Shown here: positions 34,133 to 45,105 of the stretch, piece after piece
How the letters are laid out: each line of letters starts with the position of its first letter
Position numbering within the stretch: the first letter of the stretch is position 1
Source of the DNA: Cryptomeria japonica
Taxonomy: Eukaryota > Streptophyta > Pinopsida > Cupressales > Cupressaceae
Assembly: GCF_030272615.1 (NCBI RefSeq)
Contig: NC_081409.1
Coordinates: forward strand, 476,690,573-476,754,572
Direction of reading: 5' to 3'
Length of the DNA: 64,000 nucleotides
Position numbers and translations under genes: made by a program
The notes under the pieces: model-generated
What the model was told of the DNA's origin: nothing
The model's database searches: none
The model's input: the letters and a program-made list of their open reading frames with translations, nothing else

Positions 34133-35891
34133 TGTTGGCATTGCATCGTCATTGATGTCAACTGGTACGGCAGGCAAGCTACTAGTAGAGGTATGTCATC
34201 TGGTATGAATAATTGAGAAGATTAACATGAAGGCTTGTCAACCGGTATGGTGGAAGACAAGTAGTTATTAAGACTATCAGTGACTTCACCAGTGTGAGGT
34301 GAGATGCATATGTGTGTGAGCATGTTAGTGATAACCAGTAGAGCTTAAACCGGCCTGGTGTTTGGCTATCTCTTTATGATGAAGAGGTAGAATGTTAAAG
34401 TAATCACAAAACCACCGAAGGTGAAGATGTCCTACCAGTGTAATGTGCACTACCGGTTAGCAAGAGAAGAAGGTCTTATCGGTAAAGGCCTGTACTCATA
34501 TGAGTTTGTTGAATGTTCAAGTGTAAAATGACTGTGTGTCAGTCAGCTAAGTGTATGACCATTGTGATGCCATGTGGAGCTGAGGAGGAAAACATGCAAA
34601 GGGTGGTGAAGCATCCATCGACATGGTTGTTGAAACAGCTAGTTGGCATTAATGAAACAACCAAAAATCACAGGATTGTAAGTAACTAATGCGGCTCAAG
34701 GAAGAAAGAATAATAGAGGAAGATCAGGGAGTAATTGGCACCTGGATCTAAGCAAATAAATCAAATCACAAGAAGATCTCAAGAAGGAAACAGCTAAGCT
34801 TTTTATGAGTCTACATATTTCAAGGTAGAAAATCATGTATGAGATTGCTATCTTTAGCAAGTATGCATTGGATAATGAAAAATGTGTACAGATGCATTCC
34901 TCAAGTACAGGTGATTGATCCAAGATAGACTGGATCAGATCTCATGCAGATTGTGTCGGGTAAAGGAAACCCTAACCACCCCAAGTTTGTATTGATTCTT
35001 GGCGGGAAAGCTCAAGTTTAAATATGATGACTTGAGACTGTGATTAATGTTGTTGGAGTTAGAAAAGTGTGAAATTGTTGTCTGAGAGCCGAAGAGAAAA
35101 ACACTTGAAGTGTGTATGAGAGAAGTATAGATCTACAAGGAGAAGCAAAGAAAACCGGTATAAGGAACAACCGGTGGAGAGTGCATTGAACACAGAGGTG
35201 ATAAACTGACAGAAGATGTGTCTGATCAAGAGTGATTGATTGTGAGTTGAGAGGAGGAAGACGTTGTGAGAGAGGATTGAGAAAGGTGATTAGCAAAGTC
35301 AAGTTGCAGAGTGGGTGGAGAGAATACAGACTGGTAAGGGTGAAACCGAAAGAGGAGAATATTGAAAGGTTGCAAAACTTCATTTACGACAGTGATTTCA
35401 TTTGTATATCTGAGCTTTATTTTGTTTTCACTAAGGTGTAGCTTAGTGCAGGGTTTGCAGCTCCTTTAGGTTGTAGCCTATAAATTGCACAGGGGTTGGT
35501 GCTCCTTTGAGTTGGTTCTCATAAATCAGGGGTTGGTGCTCCTTTGAGTTGGTGCTCATAAATCAGGGGTTGGCGCTCCTTGGGTTGGTGCCCTAAATAT
35601 TGTAATCAAAGTTTCATCGTGAGGCTGGATTGGAGCAGAAGATCTCCAGCAACTATTCTCACTGAGGTTTTTCCCAAATTGGGTTTTCCTCGTATATATC
35701 TGGTGTTGTGTGGTGTATTCTTGTTCATGTGTGATATTAATGTTTTAGCTAGTCCTTTCACTCACTCTACTTGCATTGTTAAGTTACCGATTAGCATTCA
35801 GCTTGTCCTCTACTTTACCAGTATCTCTCTGTTAGAGAAAGAGTTTAAATCACTAATTCACCTCCCTCTCAGTGATCCATTGTGTCCAACA
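34133..35891 (+). repeat. 5' LTR of the Sirevirus-like element
   Basis: Starts TGTTGGCATTG and ends GTGTCCAACA before the primer site. A run of near-repeats GGGTTGGTGCTCCTTTGAG lies at 35490-35590. Sites that read ACCGGT in the 3' LTR often read ACTGGT or ACTAGT here, as expected from cytosine deamination. Confidence 0.9.
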
Positions 35892-35892
35892 A

Positions 35893-35906
35893 TTGGTATT
35901 AGAGCC
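35893..35906 (+). promoter_or_regulatory. Primer binding site of the Sirevirus-like element
   Basis: TTGGTATTAGAGCC lies one base after the LTR end. It matches the plant initiator-Met primer site except for C to T at one position, and the same variant occurs in element B. Confidence 0.85.
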
Positions 35907-35968
35907 ATAGGTACCTTGTATTATCAAAAGCATTCTCTAGCTTGGGTAGATCATGTCAAGTGTTCACA

Positions 35969-37558
35969 ATGGAAAGAAATGAATCTGCCTCCTCAAAATC
36001 TCCTATGTTTGATGGTGTCAACTATGCCTTCTAGAGTAGAAGAATGGAAACCTATTTGTCCTCTCTAGGTTAAGATGTATGGATGTCGGTTGTGAATGGG
36101 TATACAGTCCCTAATAATCCTCCTACTGATTCAGATGCTAAGAGGGAATATGAGAACAATGCTAAAGCTAAGAATTTCATTCTTAGTGGGTTGTCTGATA
36201 ATGAGTTTGTTAAAGTCATGCACTGCTCCTCTGCCAAGGAGACTTGGGATAAGCTGCAGAAGATATTTGAAGGTGATACTAAAGTCAAGGAAGCCAAGTT
36301 ATAGACATTGAGAGCACAGCTTGAGGGTTTGAAGAAGAGAGATGAAGAGAAGATTGGTGACTATCTCCAAAGGGTTGATGAAACAACAAATACCATTAGC
36401 GGGCTTGGAGAAGAAATAAAAGATAAGGCAGTAGTGAAGAAAGTACTTAGATCTCTTACATCTAAGTATGATACAAAGGTCTCAACAATAGAAGAAACAA
36501 AAGATCTGAAAGTCTTTACAATGGATGAGTTGTATGGCTCCCTAACTGCTTATGAGATGAGGACTGTCGGTATTGATGTTGTGAAGAAAGAAGTTGCATT
36601 CAATAATTCAAGAAAAGGAAAAGAAGAATTTTCTCATGATGCAACTGGTGAAGACTTTGATGACATCATCGCAAACTTTGTTAGAAGACTCAAGACAGGT
36701 TTAGGCAAATATAAAAGCAAGCTTCCTTTGAAATGTTTCAACTGTGGAAAGATTGGACATTTTGCTGCTAAATGTCCTTATGGTGAAAAGAATGAAGATG
36801 CTCAATCAACCGATAGCAAATCATATATTAAGGATAGGAAGAAAAATGTCTACCGGCATGGTAGAAAAGGCTATCGAAAGCAGAGCAGTCTTTACACACA
36901 TGAATATGATACCACCGATGAGGAAAGTGCCTCAGATGATTGTTGCAGTGGAGATAAAGTCAGAGCAAACCTTTTTAGGGCTCAAGAGGTATCGGTACCT
37001 GAAGAAGAAGAAGAGGAAGAGCAAGAAGGAGAAGTAGAACTTGAAGCATAACTCATTAGTGCCTTAGATGAGCTAAAGAAAACAAGAATAGACTTAAAGA
37101 AGGTAAAAAGAGCTGTAGCTAAAGAACAAGAATTGTTGGAGCAATCTCTTGAAGAGTCCAAGAAAACAATTACAGATCTAAAACTCCAGTTGGAAGAGGT
37201 CAAGAGGATGTGTGAAGTCACCAGTACCGGTCTGAGTGAAAAGGAAAAGGAACATCAGAATCTGGAAGCCGAAATAGTGAAACTCCGGAAGGACTTAGAG
37301 AAAAGTCAGGAAGAAATAAAAGTAAGAAGCAAATATGAAGGCAACACTGAAGCCCTGGACAAGATGTTGAGAAAACATAAGCAATCTAAATATATCGGTG
37401 GCTTAGGTTTTCAAGAAGGTCAAAGTTCAAACAGAAAATATACATCTGATAAGGAGATACAATTCACTTCTTCAAATGAAGGTGAAGAGAATAAGACGGT
37501 AAGCAAGGATACCAACAAGAAGACATATGCAGATGTTAGAAATCGCCACACAAACTGA
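35969..37558 (+). pseudogene. gag: Sirevirus Gag: UBN2 domain, first zinc knuckle and coiled coil
   Basis: The ATG at 35969 opens MERNESASSKSPMFDGVNYA, with a few stops before 36083. The UBN2 capsid-type domain runs over 36083-36600 (AKETWDKLQKIFEGDTKVKE, LRSLTSKYDTKVSTIEE). The knuckle CFNCGKIGHFAAKC is at 36738-36779. An acidic stretch (EEEEEEEQEGE) and a long heptad-rich coiled coil follow (about 37060-37330, EQSLEESKKTITDLKLQLEE), then LDKMLRKHKQSKYIGGLGFQ. All are in one frame with stops only at 36303, 37049 and 37556. The coiled-coil half is what ORF1 of A, B and C resembles. Confidence 0.9.
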
Positions 37559-38460
37559 TATGCTCAATCAATGAACCGGAGACCATACTCAATGCACCGA
37601 CATGCAGATCCAAGGAGAAATGCAAGTATTGATTATGAATGATTCACAAGGGTTAGCAACATAAAAGGAAGACCCCCGATGAGGCAGTCATTTGCACGTT
37701 CAAGACAACCTAACCGGTATGTCCCAATTTTTCATGGTTATTGTCGCCAGTGTAATAAGTTCGGTCATAGAATGGCAGATTGTAGGAAAATTAATGTCAA
37801 CCCTAGTTTTGAGAGTAGAAACTCATTTGCTGCATTACAAAGTACAAATGTCACATGTTATAATTGCAATGAGTTTGTTCACAAGAGTTATGAATGTAGG
37901 AGTAATATGCAAATGTCCTACAAGAAAGCATTGAGTACATCTTATAGTGCTAATGTGAAATGCTATAAGTGTCAGAATTTTGGTCACATAGCAAGGTATT
38001 GTCAGCTGAGAACTGAAAGGCAAAAGAGAATTGTACCAGATGAGAAGTTGGAAACAAAACTAGAACACAAAGTGACAGAAGAGGAAAAGAAAGAAGAGAA
38101 ACCGGTTTGGGTAGAGAAGGAGGAAAACAAGACAGATTCCAGCCTGATTGTGCAGATTGCTCTACATGTTGAAAGGAGGAATTTATGGGTAGTTGATAGT
38201 GGTTTCTCAAATCACATGACCAGAGATAAGAAAAACTTCATCAAGCTTGATGATTGGAATGGTGGTTCAGTCCGGTTTGGTGACAACTCCTCCATTAAGA
38301 TCAAAGGCCAGGGTACACTGAATATTGATGGAAAGCTCAAGGCTCATGATGTGTACTATATGGAAGGTTTGAAGCATAACCTGTTGAGTGTAAGTCAGAT
38401 GTGTGACAAAGGGTACAAGTTCTCATTTGACTATACTGGTTGCCAGATAAGAAAGTAGAG
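37559..38460 (+). pseudogene. gag-pro: Sirevirus Gag C-terminal zinc knuckles and protease
   Basis: An open stretch 37679-38458 carries three more knuckles: CRQCNKFGHRMADC (37744-37785), CYNCNEFVHKSYEC, where Gly is replaced by Val (37855-37899), and CYKCQNFGHIARYC (37960-38001). A Lys/Glu linker leads to the protease WVVDSGFSNHMTRDKKNF (38188-38241) with D-S-G intact, then VYYMEGLKHNLLSVSQMCDK (38350-38409). It ends at a stop at 38456, before the pre-integrase region. Confidence 0.9.
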
Positions 38461-39640
38461 TATCGGTCAGGTGGTAGCAAAAGGAAAGAGAAGAGAGGGT
38501 AAAGTCTACAATCTGAAGGAATGCTATGAGACCCAATGCATGATGGGATAGGTTGATGAAAGTTGGTTGTGGCACCAGAGATTAGGCCATGTGAATTTTG
38601 ATAATCTAGTTAAGATAAGCAAGAACCGGTATGTGAGAAACATATCTTAGATCATAAAACCGGCAAGCACATTCTGTGATGAATGTGTTAGAGGTAAGCA
38701 AGCAAAGGTTTAAAACAAAAGAATATACCTCAAGACCTTTGGAGTTCATACATACAGACTTATGTGGGCCAACAACGACAAGAGCATTGGTCGAAGAAAG
38801 GTATTTCATGTTGTTCATAGATGATTACTCAAGAATGACTTGGGTAACCTTCCTGCATGATAAGTCACAAGCATTTGAGAGATTCAAAATTTTCAGGAAG
38901 ATGGTAGAAAATGAAAGTGGACACCGGTTAAAATGCTTAAGATCAGACCGGGGTGAAGAATTTTCTTCCAATGAATTTGTTGACTACTGTGAGAAACATG
39001 GAATCTGAAGATAGTCTTCAGCTACAAGGACACCTCAACAAAATTGGGTGGTAGAGAGGAAAATTAGGACAGTGAAGGAGATGGATAGGCCTATGTTGAA
39101 TGAAGCCATCATACCGGATATATACTAGAAGGAGGAAGTTCATTCTACTGTCTACACTTTAAACCAAGTATAGTTAAGAGTGAATAGTAGAATGACTCCT
39201 TATGAGTTATGGAATGAAAGGAAACCATCACTTAAGCACTTCAGAGTGTTTGGAAGTAAGTGCTTCATCAAGAGAGATGTTGATGGATTAGGAAGTTTTG
39301 ATTCTCAAAGTGATGAAGGTATCTTCTTGGGATACTCAACCAACAGTAAAGCCTACAAGTGCTACAACAAGAGATTGAGAAGGGTGGTTGAGAGTGTAAA
39401 TTTGAGAATAGGTGAAGACTCATAGAGAAAATTATGCACCGGCACCATACATTGATGACTCAGATGTTGAAAATGAAGGACAATCTGACAATAGATCGGT
39501 AGAAGATACACCAAACAAGATCCCCAACCGGTATGTGCAGAAGAATCATCTAGAAGAATAGATCATAGGAGATAGGAATGAAGGTGTGCAGACCAGAAGG
39601 AGATTAGCCTAGGAAGGTGAGCAGGTAAATTTCTCTCTCA
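38461..39640 (+). pseudogene. int: Sirevirus integrase
   Basis: The pre-integrase motif is WLWHQRLGHVNFDNLVKISK (38565-38624) and the CxxC end is FCDECVRGKQAKV. A frameshift near 38710 moves to 38676-39008: PLEFIHTDLCGPTTT with the first Asp, LFIDDYSRMTWV and SDRGEEF with the second Asp. After a stop, RTPQQNWVVERK keeps the Glu but has Trp where Gly is usual. The C-terminal part MTPYELWNERKPSLKHFRVF continues to 39423. Confidence 0.9.
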
Positions 39641-40440
39641 TGACTGAGGTAGAGCCCAAAACTTTTGATGATGCTAGCGAAAGTGAGAAGTGGGTAGATG
39701 CCATGGATGAAGAATTGAGACAAATTGAGAAAAATCAGACTTGGGAACTTGTTCCTCGACCAGCAAACAAGAATGTCATAGGTACAAAATGGGTCTATTA
39801 GCACAAGATGAATGAAGAAGGTAAGATAGTCCGGAATAAAGAAAGGCTAGTTTGCAAAGGGTATGCTCAAGTGGAAGGTATTGATTTTGAAGAAACCTTT
39901 GCACCGGTTTCTAGGTTAGAGGCAATCAGAATGTTTTTAGCTTTCTCAGCCTATAAAGGATATAAAGTATATCAGATGGATGTGAAATTTGCTTTTCTCA
40001 ATGGTAATCTTGAAGAAGAGGTGTATATGGAACAACCGGAAGGGTATTTATTACATGAAGATGAGAGTTTTATATGTCGGTTGAAGAAAGCCATATATGG
40101 TTTGAAGTAGGCTCCCAGAGCATGGTATTCCTGGTTAGACAAATACTTGAAGGGGCAAGGAATCTGGAAAGGGAATGCAAACAACTACTTGTATGTCAAG
40201 GTAAATGGAGATCACATGATTATAGTTGTATATGTCGATTATATTATCTTTGGTGGAGACAAGGACATCATGTGCAAAGAATTTGCAGATCAGATGAAGA
40301 CATAATTTGAGATGTCCATGCTGGGTGAGTTGTCCTATTTTCTTGGTTTGTAGATCTCAAAAAAGGAGAAAGGAATTTTCATCTCCCAAACCAAGTATGC
40401 GAAAGACATGCTGAAGAAATTTCAAATAGAAGATAGAAAA
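39641..40440 (+). pseudogene. rt: Sirevirus reverse transcriptase
   Basis: Copia RT blocks are WVDAMDEELRQIEKNQTWEL, GTKWVY (stop) [53 protein letters not shown] with Asp (39969-40028) and AIYGLK (stop) APRAWY. The catalytic Y-V-D-D reads YVDYIIFGG (40232-40258), so the second Asp is Tyr. Several stops are TAG where Gln is expected. Confidence 0.9.
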
Positions 40441-41187
40441 CTGGTAAGTACTCCCATGGTTACTGGTTGTAAGTTGAGAAAACTAGATGAATCACCGTAA
40501 GTTGAGCAAACACTGTATAGGTCTATGATCGCTAGACTGTTGTATTTAGCAGTATCTATACCTGATATTGTACAAGTTATCTGCATGGTAGCAATATTCC
40601 AAGATGCTCCTAAACAGTCTCACTTAAATGCAGTTAGAAGAATCTTCAAGTATCTGTAAGGAACTATTAGTTATGGCCTGTGGTATCCAAAGAAAGGAGA
40701 CTTTTCTTTGCAGGCTTACACTAATGCAAATTGGGCAAGAGGTATAGATGACCAGAAAAGTACAAGTGGAGGTGCTTTTTATTTAGGAGACCGGTTAGTA
40801 TCATGGAACAGTAAGAAGCAAGATTCAGTGTCATTATCTACTGTTGAGGCAGAGTACATAGCAGCTGCTACATGTTGTTCACAAGTTTTATGGATGAAAA
40901 AGACACTGAAAGACATACAGGTGGAGATACCGGAACCAATTCCAATCTGGTGTGATAACTCAAGTGCAATCAACATCTCCAAGAATCCAGTAACGCACTC
41001 AAGAACAAAACACATTGCAATCAAGTATCACTTCTTGAGGGAGAAGGTAGCAGACAAGGAGGTCATAGTAGATTATATTCCCACTGATGAGCAGATTGTT
41101 GACATATTTACCAAGCCACTTCCCTTGGGCCCATTTCAGTATTTGAGACAAAAGATGGGAGTTGTCCCACCATCTGGCAGCACTTGA
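40441..41187 (+). pseudogene. rnh: Sirevirus RNase H
   Basis: The open stretch 40708-41187 reads AYTNANWARGIDDQKSTSGG (first Asp of DANWAG replaced by Asn), SWNSKKQDSVSLSTVEAEYI with Glu, IPIWCDNSSAINISKNPVTH with Asp, and DIFTKPLPLGPFQYLRQKMG. It ends at a TGA at 41185, the natural Pol terminus. No env-like frame follows. Confidence 0.9.
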
Positions 41188-41208
41188 ATGCATAGGAGAT
41201 TGCATGAT

Positions 41209-41398
41209 TTAGGGGGAGTCACCCATTGCTACTATCTTATGACTCTTGAAGCATGGACACAGGGGCAGAGTATGACTTAACCAGATGTAGTCAAGGGAGA
41301 GATTAATGGGGGTAGACTAAGCTTCCCTTTACCATTGTTGTCAAAGGGGGAGAGCAGTCGCTAAAGAAAATGTTGACATCAATGCCAAAGGGGGAGAT
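41209..41398 (+). promoter_or_regulatory. Repeated polypurine tracts of the Sirevirus-like element
   Basis: Purine tracts occur at 41211 (AGGGGGAG), 41293 (AAGGGAGAGAT), 41343 (CAAAGGGGGAGAG) and 41385 (CCAAAGGGGGAGAT). The last one abuts the LTR. Elements A, B and C have the same series. Confidence 0.85.
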
Positions 41399-43377
41399 TG
41401 TTGGCATTGAGTTGTGATTGAAGTCAACCGGTATGGCAGGCAGGCTACCGGTAGAGGTATGCCATCCGGTATGAAAAATTGAGAAGATTAACATGAAGGC
41501 TTCTCAACCGGTATGGTGGAAGACAAGCAGTTATTAAGACTATTAGTGACTTCACCGGTATGAGGTGAGATGCATATGTGTGTGAGCATGTTGAGTGATA
41601 GCCGATAGAGCTTAAACCGGTCTAGAGTTTGGTTGTTTGTTTATGATGAAGAGGCATAATGTTAAAGTAATCCCAAAACCATCGGAGGTGAAGATGTTCT
41701 ACCAATGTAGCGTGCACTATCAGTTAGTAGGAGAAGAAGGTCTCATCGGTAAAGGCCTGTAACGGTATGAGTTTGTTGAATGTTCAAGTGTAAACCGATT
41801 GTGTGTTGGTGAACTAGGTGTATGACCATTGTGATGCCATGTGGAGCTGAGGTGGAAACATGCAAAGGTCGGTGAAGCATCCATCAACATGGTTGTTGAA
41901 ACAGCTAGTCAGCATTAATGAAATAGCCAAAAATCACAGGATTGTAACTGACTAATGCAGGTCGAGGAAGAAAGAATAACAGAGGAATATCAAGGAGTAG
42001 TTGGCACCTGGATCGAAGAAAAGAAATCAGATTGCAAGACGATCTCGAGAAGGAAACAGCCGAGCTTTAGAAAATCATGTACGAGATTGTTATCTTTAGC
42101 AAGTATGCATTGGATAATGGAAAATGTGTACAGATGCATTTCTCAAGTACAGGTGATTGATCCAAGATAGACTGGATCGGATCTCATGCAGATTGTGTCG
42201 GGTAAAGGAAACCCTAACCGCCCCAAGTTTGAATTGATTCTTGGCAGGAAAGCTCAAGTTTAAATATGATGACTTGAGACTGTGATTGATGCTACTACAG
42301 TAAGACGACAAATGTGAAATTGTTTCTTGAGAGCCGAAGAGAAAAACACTTGAAGTGTGTATGAGAGAAGTATAGATCTACAAGGAGAAGTAGAGAAAAT
42401 CGGTATAAGGAACAACCGGTGGAGAGTGCCTTGAACACAGAGGTGAAAAACTGATAGAAGTTGTGTCTGATTAAGAGTGATTGATTGTGAGTTGAGAGGA
42501 GGAAGACATTGTGAGAGAGATTGAGAAAGGTGCTTAGCAAAGTCAAGTTGCAAAGTGGGTGGAGAGAATACAGACTGGTAAGGGTGAAACTGACAGAGGA
42601 GAATATTGTAAGGTTGCAAAACTTCATTTGTGATAGTGATTTCATTTGTATATCTGAGCTTTATTTTGTTTTCACTAAATTGTAGCTTAGTGCAGGGGTT
42701 GCAACTCCTTTAGGTTGTAGCCTATAAATTGTGCAAGGCTTGGTGCTCCTTTGAGTTGGTGCTCATAAACCAGGGTTGGTGCTCCTTTGAGTTGGTTCTC
42801 ATAAATCAGGGGTTGGTGCTCCTTGGGTTGGTGCCCTAAATATTGTAATCAGAGTTTCATTGTGAGGCTAGATTGGAGCAGAAGATCTCCAGCATCTATT
42901 CTCACTGAGGTTTTTCCCACATTGGGTTTTCCTCGTATATATCTGGTGTTGTGTGCAATATCTGCCCCACAGTGAATAGTTCGAAGTGGAGTGAAGCGTC
43001 TGTGAATTTTAAAGAGGAATGGATGTCTTATTGAGAGTGATTGCGGAAGAAGAACCTTTTTATAGAGGAGAGCGATAGGCCAGTTCAAAGAGCAAGATTT
43101 AAAATGGAGAGGTCATTCATAGCAGAAAAAGCGCTCACTCACTCGTATCTGAAAACGCAAGCGGGTGGCTCTCTATCCTTAGATAAGATTTGATTCATGT
43201 ATTCTTGTTCATGTGTGATGTTAATGTTTTAGCTAGTCCTTTCACTCACTCTACTTGCATTTTTAAGTTACCGGTTATCATTCAACTTGTCCTCTACTTT
43301 ACCGGTATCTCTCTATTAAAGAAAAAGAGTTTAAATCACTGATTCACCCCCCTCTCAGTGATCAATTGTGTCCAACA
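41399..43377 (+). repeat. 3' LTR of the Sirevirus-like element
   Basis: Starts TGTTGGCATTGAG and ends GTGTCCAACA. It keeps many ACCGGT palindromes lost in the 5' copy. A 243-bp insert (42956-43198) interrupts it. Confidence 0.9.
42956..43198 (-). other. 243-bp promoter-like insert in the Sirevirus 3' LTR
   Basis: The 5' LTR reads GTTGTGTGGTGTATTCTTG where the 3' LTR has GTTGTGTG, 243 extra bases, then GTATTCTTG. No target duplication, LTR ends or terminal repeats are visible; two bases of the site look lost, as in end-joining with filler. On the minus strand the insert carries a TATA box CTCTATAAAAAGG (43055-43067). A pyrimidine-rich start-site-like stretch follows about 30 bases on. It is less AT-rich than its surroundings and contains several CpG (AACGCAAGCGGG). 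It might be a captured promoter fragment of a host gene or other DNA; its source is unknown. Confidence 0.6.
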
Positions 43378-44140
43378 TTCTACTCACCTGGGTTCTTTTG
43401 TGGTCCTCTTCCACCATGATTTCCTCTGCCTCTAAATTTCTTCCCCTACCTCTTCCTTGTTGTTCTTGCTTTCTCTTAATCTTTTCTTCAACCTTACAAG
43501 CAAGTTGATAACATTCTTCCACAGTCCTTGGGGTGGCCAAACTCAATTCATCATGTATGTTGAATCTCAGCCCATTAACATACCTTGCAATATTTTCCAT
43601 GTCATCTTCATGGTGTCCGGCTCTCAAAGTCAATTTGTGGAATTCTTCAGTATAGGACATAACATCCATATCCTTTTGCTTCATATTTTGAATTTTCCTA
43701 AATGTCTGCATAGCATAATCAATTGGTAGGAACTGGGCCTTGATTTTTGAGACCATTATGTCCCATGACACTATCTTTGTTTTACCTCCTTTCACCCTCT
43801 CTTATTGAACAAAATTCCACCAAGTGAGTGTTGGACCTTTCAACTTTGTTTTGGCATACCTTACTTTCTTGGTATCCTCTACCTCCTCAAATTCAAAGAA
43901 ATTGTCAAGTGCATCTATCCATGCTAGGAGCTCTTCACTATCTCTTTTTCCTCCATACATGGGCACTTCAACATTCGCCATGGAGACACTATCCCCTTTC
44001 ATAGCCTTGAGCATCCTTACCATTCTCAACTCTTCAGGGTCCATTGGTGGCTCTAGCACCTGCTGACCCGCATCTGGAGGGTTGATACCATCACCCCCTT
44101 TCTCTTCCTCATCACTTTGGTTACCATTGACCATTTATCT
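43378..44140 (-). pseudogene. gag: Chromovirus Gag, N-terminal and capsid part
   Basis: From 44134 the frame reads MVNGNQSDEEEKGGDGINPP, an acidic N-terminus. The capsid domain follows: VPMYGGKRDSEELLAWIDAL, DTKKVRYAKTKLKGPTLTWW, one stop, then WDIMVSKIKAQFLPIDYAMQ and VMSYTEEFHKLTLRAGHHED. An Arg/Gly-rich tail (QQGRGRGR) runs to the Sirevirus insertion at 43377 and resumes at 34132. Confidence 0.9.
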
Positions 44141-44311
44141 TCTTTTATTCTTTTCCAAAGTTGTTAACTAGGCCAAGGTTGCTTCTTGAGATTCTTTGAA
44201 AAGGTTTTCCTTCGAGAGCAGTTGATCTTTCAACTCCCAAATGGAGGTATCTTGGACTTCAACTTACTTGTACCTAGTTTCATTCACTTCTCCCTTTTGA
44301 TCTACAGTCAT

Positions 44312-44324
44312 TCTCTAATACCGC
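44312..44324 (-). promoter_or_regulatory. Primer binding site of the chromovirus
   Basis: The reverse complement GCGGTATTAGAGA resembles TGGTATCAGAGC with three substitutions and sits one base inside the 5' LTR end (TGATGTAAC on plus at 44326). Confidence 0.7.
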
Positions 44325-44325
44325 T

Positions 44326-45100
44326 TGATGTAACAGAGGGTGGAATTAATCTTCACTCATCATTTCCCTATCCTTCTCATAGGTTCTTCAGACTTACAAT
44401 CAACAGTAAACTTCCTAACCTAGCACATGAAGATGCTAGGTTCAATTTTAAAGAGAGTCAATCCTCTCTCCACCCTCTACTACATTGCCTAATTCTATGA
44501 TTAAATTAACCCTAACACGACCCATTCCACCTGAAAATATCTATAGTATGGTGGAATGGTGTTTGTTCATGTTATGGTCTTTCAAACCACTTAAGTTCGT
44601 GGCTACAAACTCTTCCTATCACAGAAATGATAGTAACTACTAACTTCCTTGCTCCTGAAACTCTTGTAGATTCTATTGAAAACTAGTATATCACACGATT
44701 AACAGACTGCAATTCAATACTATAACAGACCGTACAGGTCGTGAAAGCCAAAAGAAATAATACATAAAAAAAATAGTTTCAGCAGTAGAAAATGAACAGT
44801 TTCTATTTGTTCCTCCTTCCAACCTTTCAACAACCAAAATCTAACAAAAACTAGCTCCTTCCTCATAGCTTTCGAGGCATATAAAACCGCAAAATTATGG
44901 ACTGTGTTTCAGTTACAACCGAGTGAGCATCATTTTATTCCATTTTATTAACATTGACACAAGATCGACCCTACAAGACACTTACTAAAGATAAAACGGT
45001 CACCAAGGACCTTTATTCAAACCAACAAATAAATCAAAATCCTCTAAACTCCTAAGTCACACTTAGACCAAAATGAAGTCAAGTCGGTTCTCCTCCACCA
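44326..45100 (-). repeat. 5' LTR of the chromovirus
   Basis: Bounded by TGATGTAACAG and TCCTCCACCA. It pairs with 29587-30388 and is followed outward by the ACATT duplication. Confidence 0.9.
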
Positions 45101-45105
45101 ACATT

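Larger units (their letters stand above)
34133..43377 (+). mobile_element. Sirevirus-like Ty1/copia element inserted in the chromovirus
   Basis: LTRs at 34133-35891 and 41399-43377 match, apart from a 243-bp insert in the 3' copy. Internal order is primer site, gag, protease, integrase, RT, RNase H, repeated purine tracts, which is copia order. Sirevirus traits are the long Gag with a coiled coil and extra zinc knuckles, the multiple polypurine tracts, and the LKxxxQ...GLGF-type Gag motif. Flanks TTTTG (left) and TTCTA (right) do not form a clean duplication. Frameshifts near 38710 and in 39425-39640, plus stops, make it defective. It is the youngest of the three nested layers. Confidence 0.9.
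29587..45100 (-). mobile_element. Chromovirus (Ty3/gypsy with chromodomain) inserted in element C
   Basis: LTRs at 29587-30388 and 44326-45100 are flanked by a perfect duplication ACATT (29582-29586 and 45101-45105). The minus-strand order is primer site, gag, zinc knuckle, protease, RT, RNase H, integrase, chromodomain, 3' LTR. It is split inside the gag zinc-knuckle region by a Sirevirus-like element (34133-43377). The coding parts are better preserved than in G1 or the Tat element, but stops and a mutated integrase Asp show it is dead. Confidence 0.9.

Noticed and set aside
34128-43382. Target duplication for the Sirevirus-like element
   Set aside because: The flanks TTTTG and TTCTA agree at only two of five positions, so no duplication is claimed.
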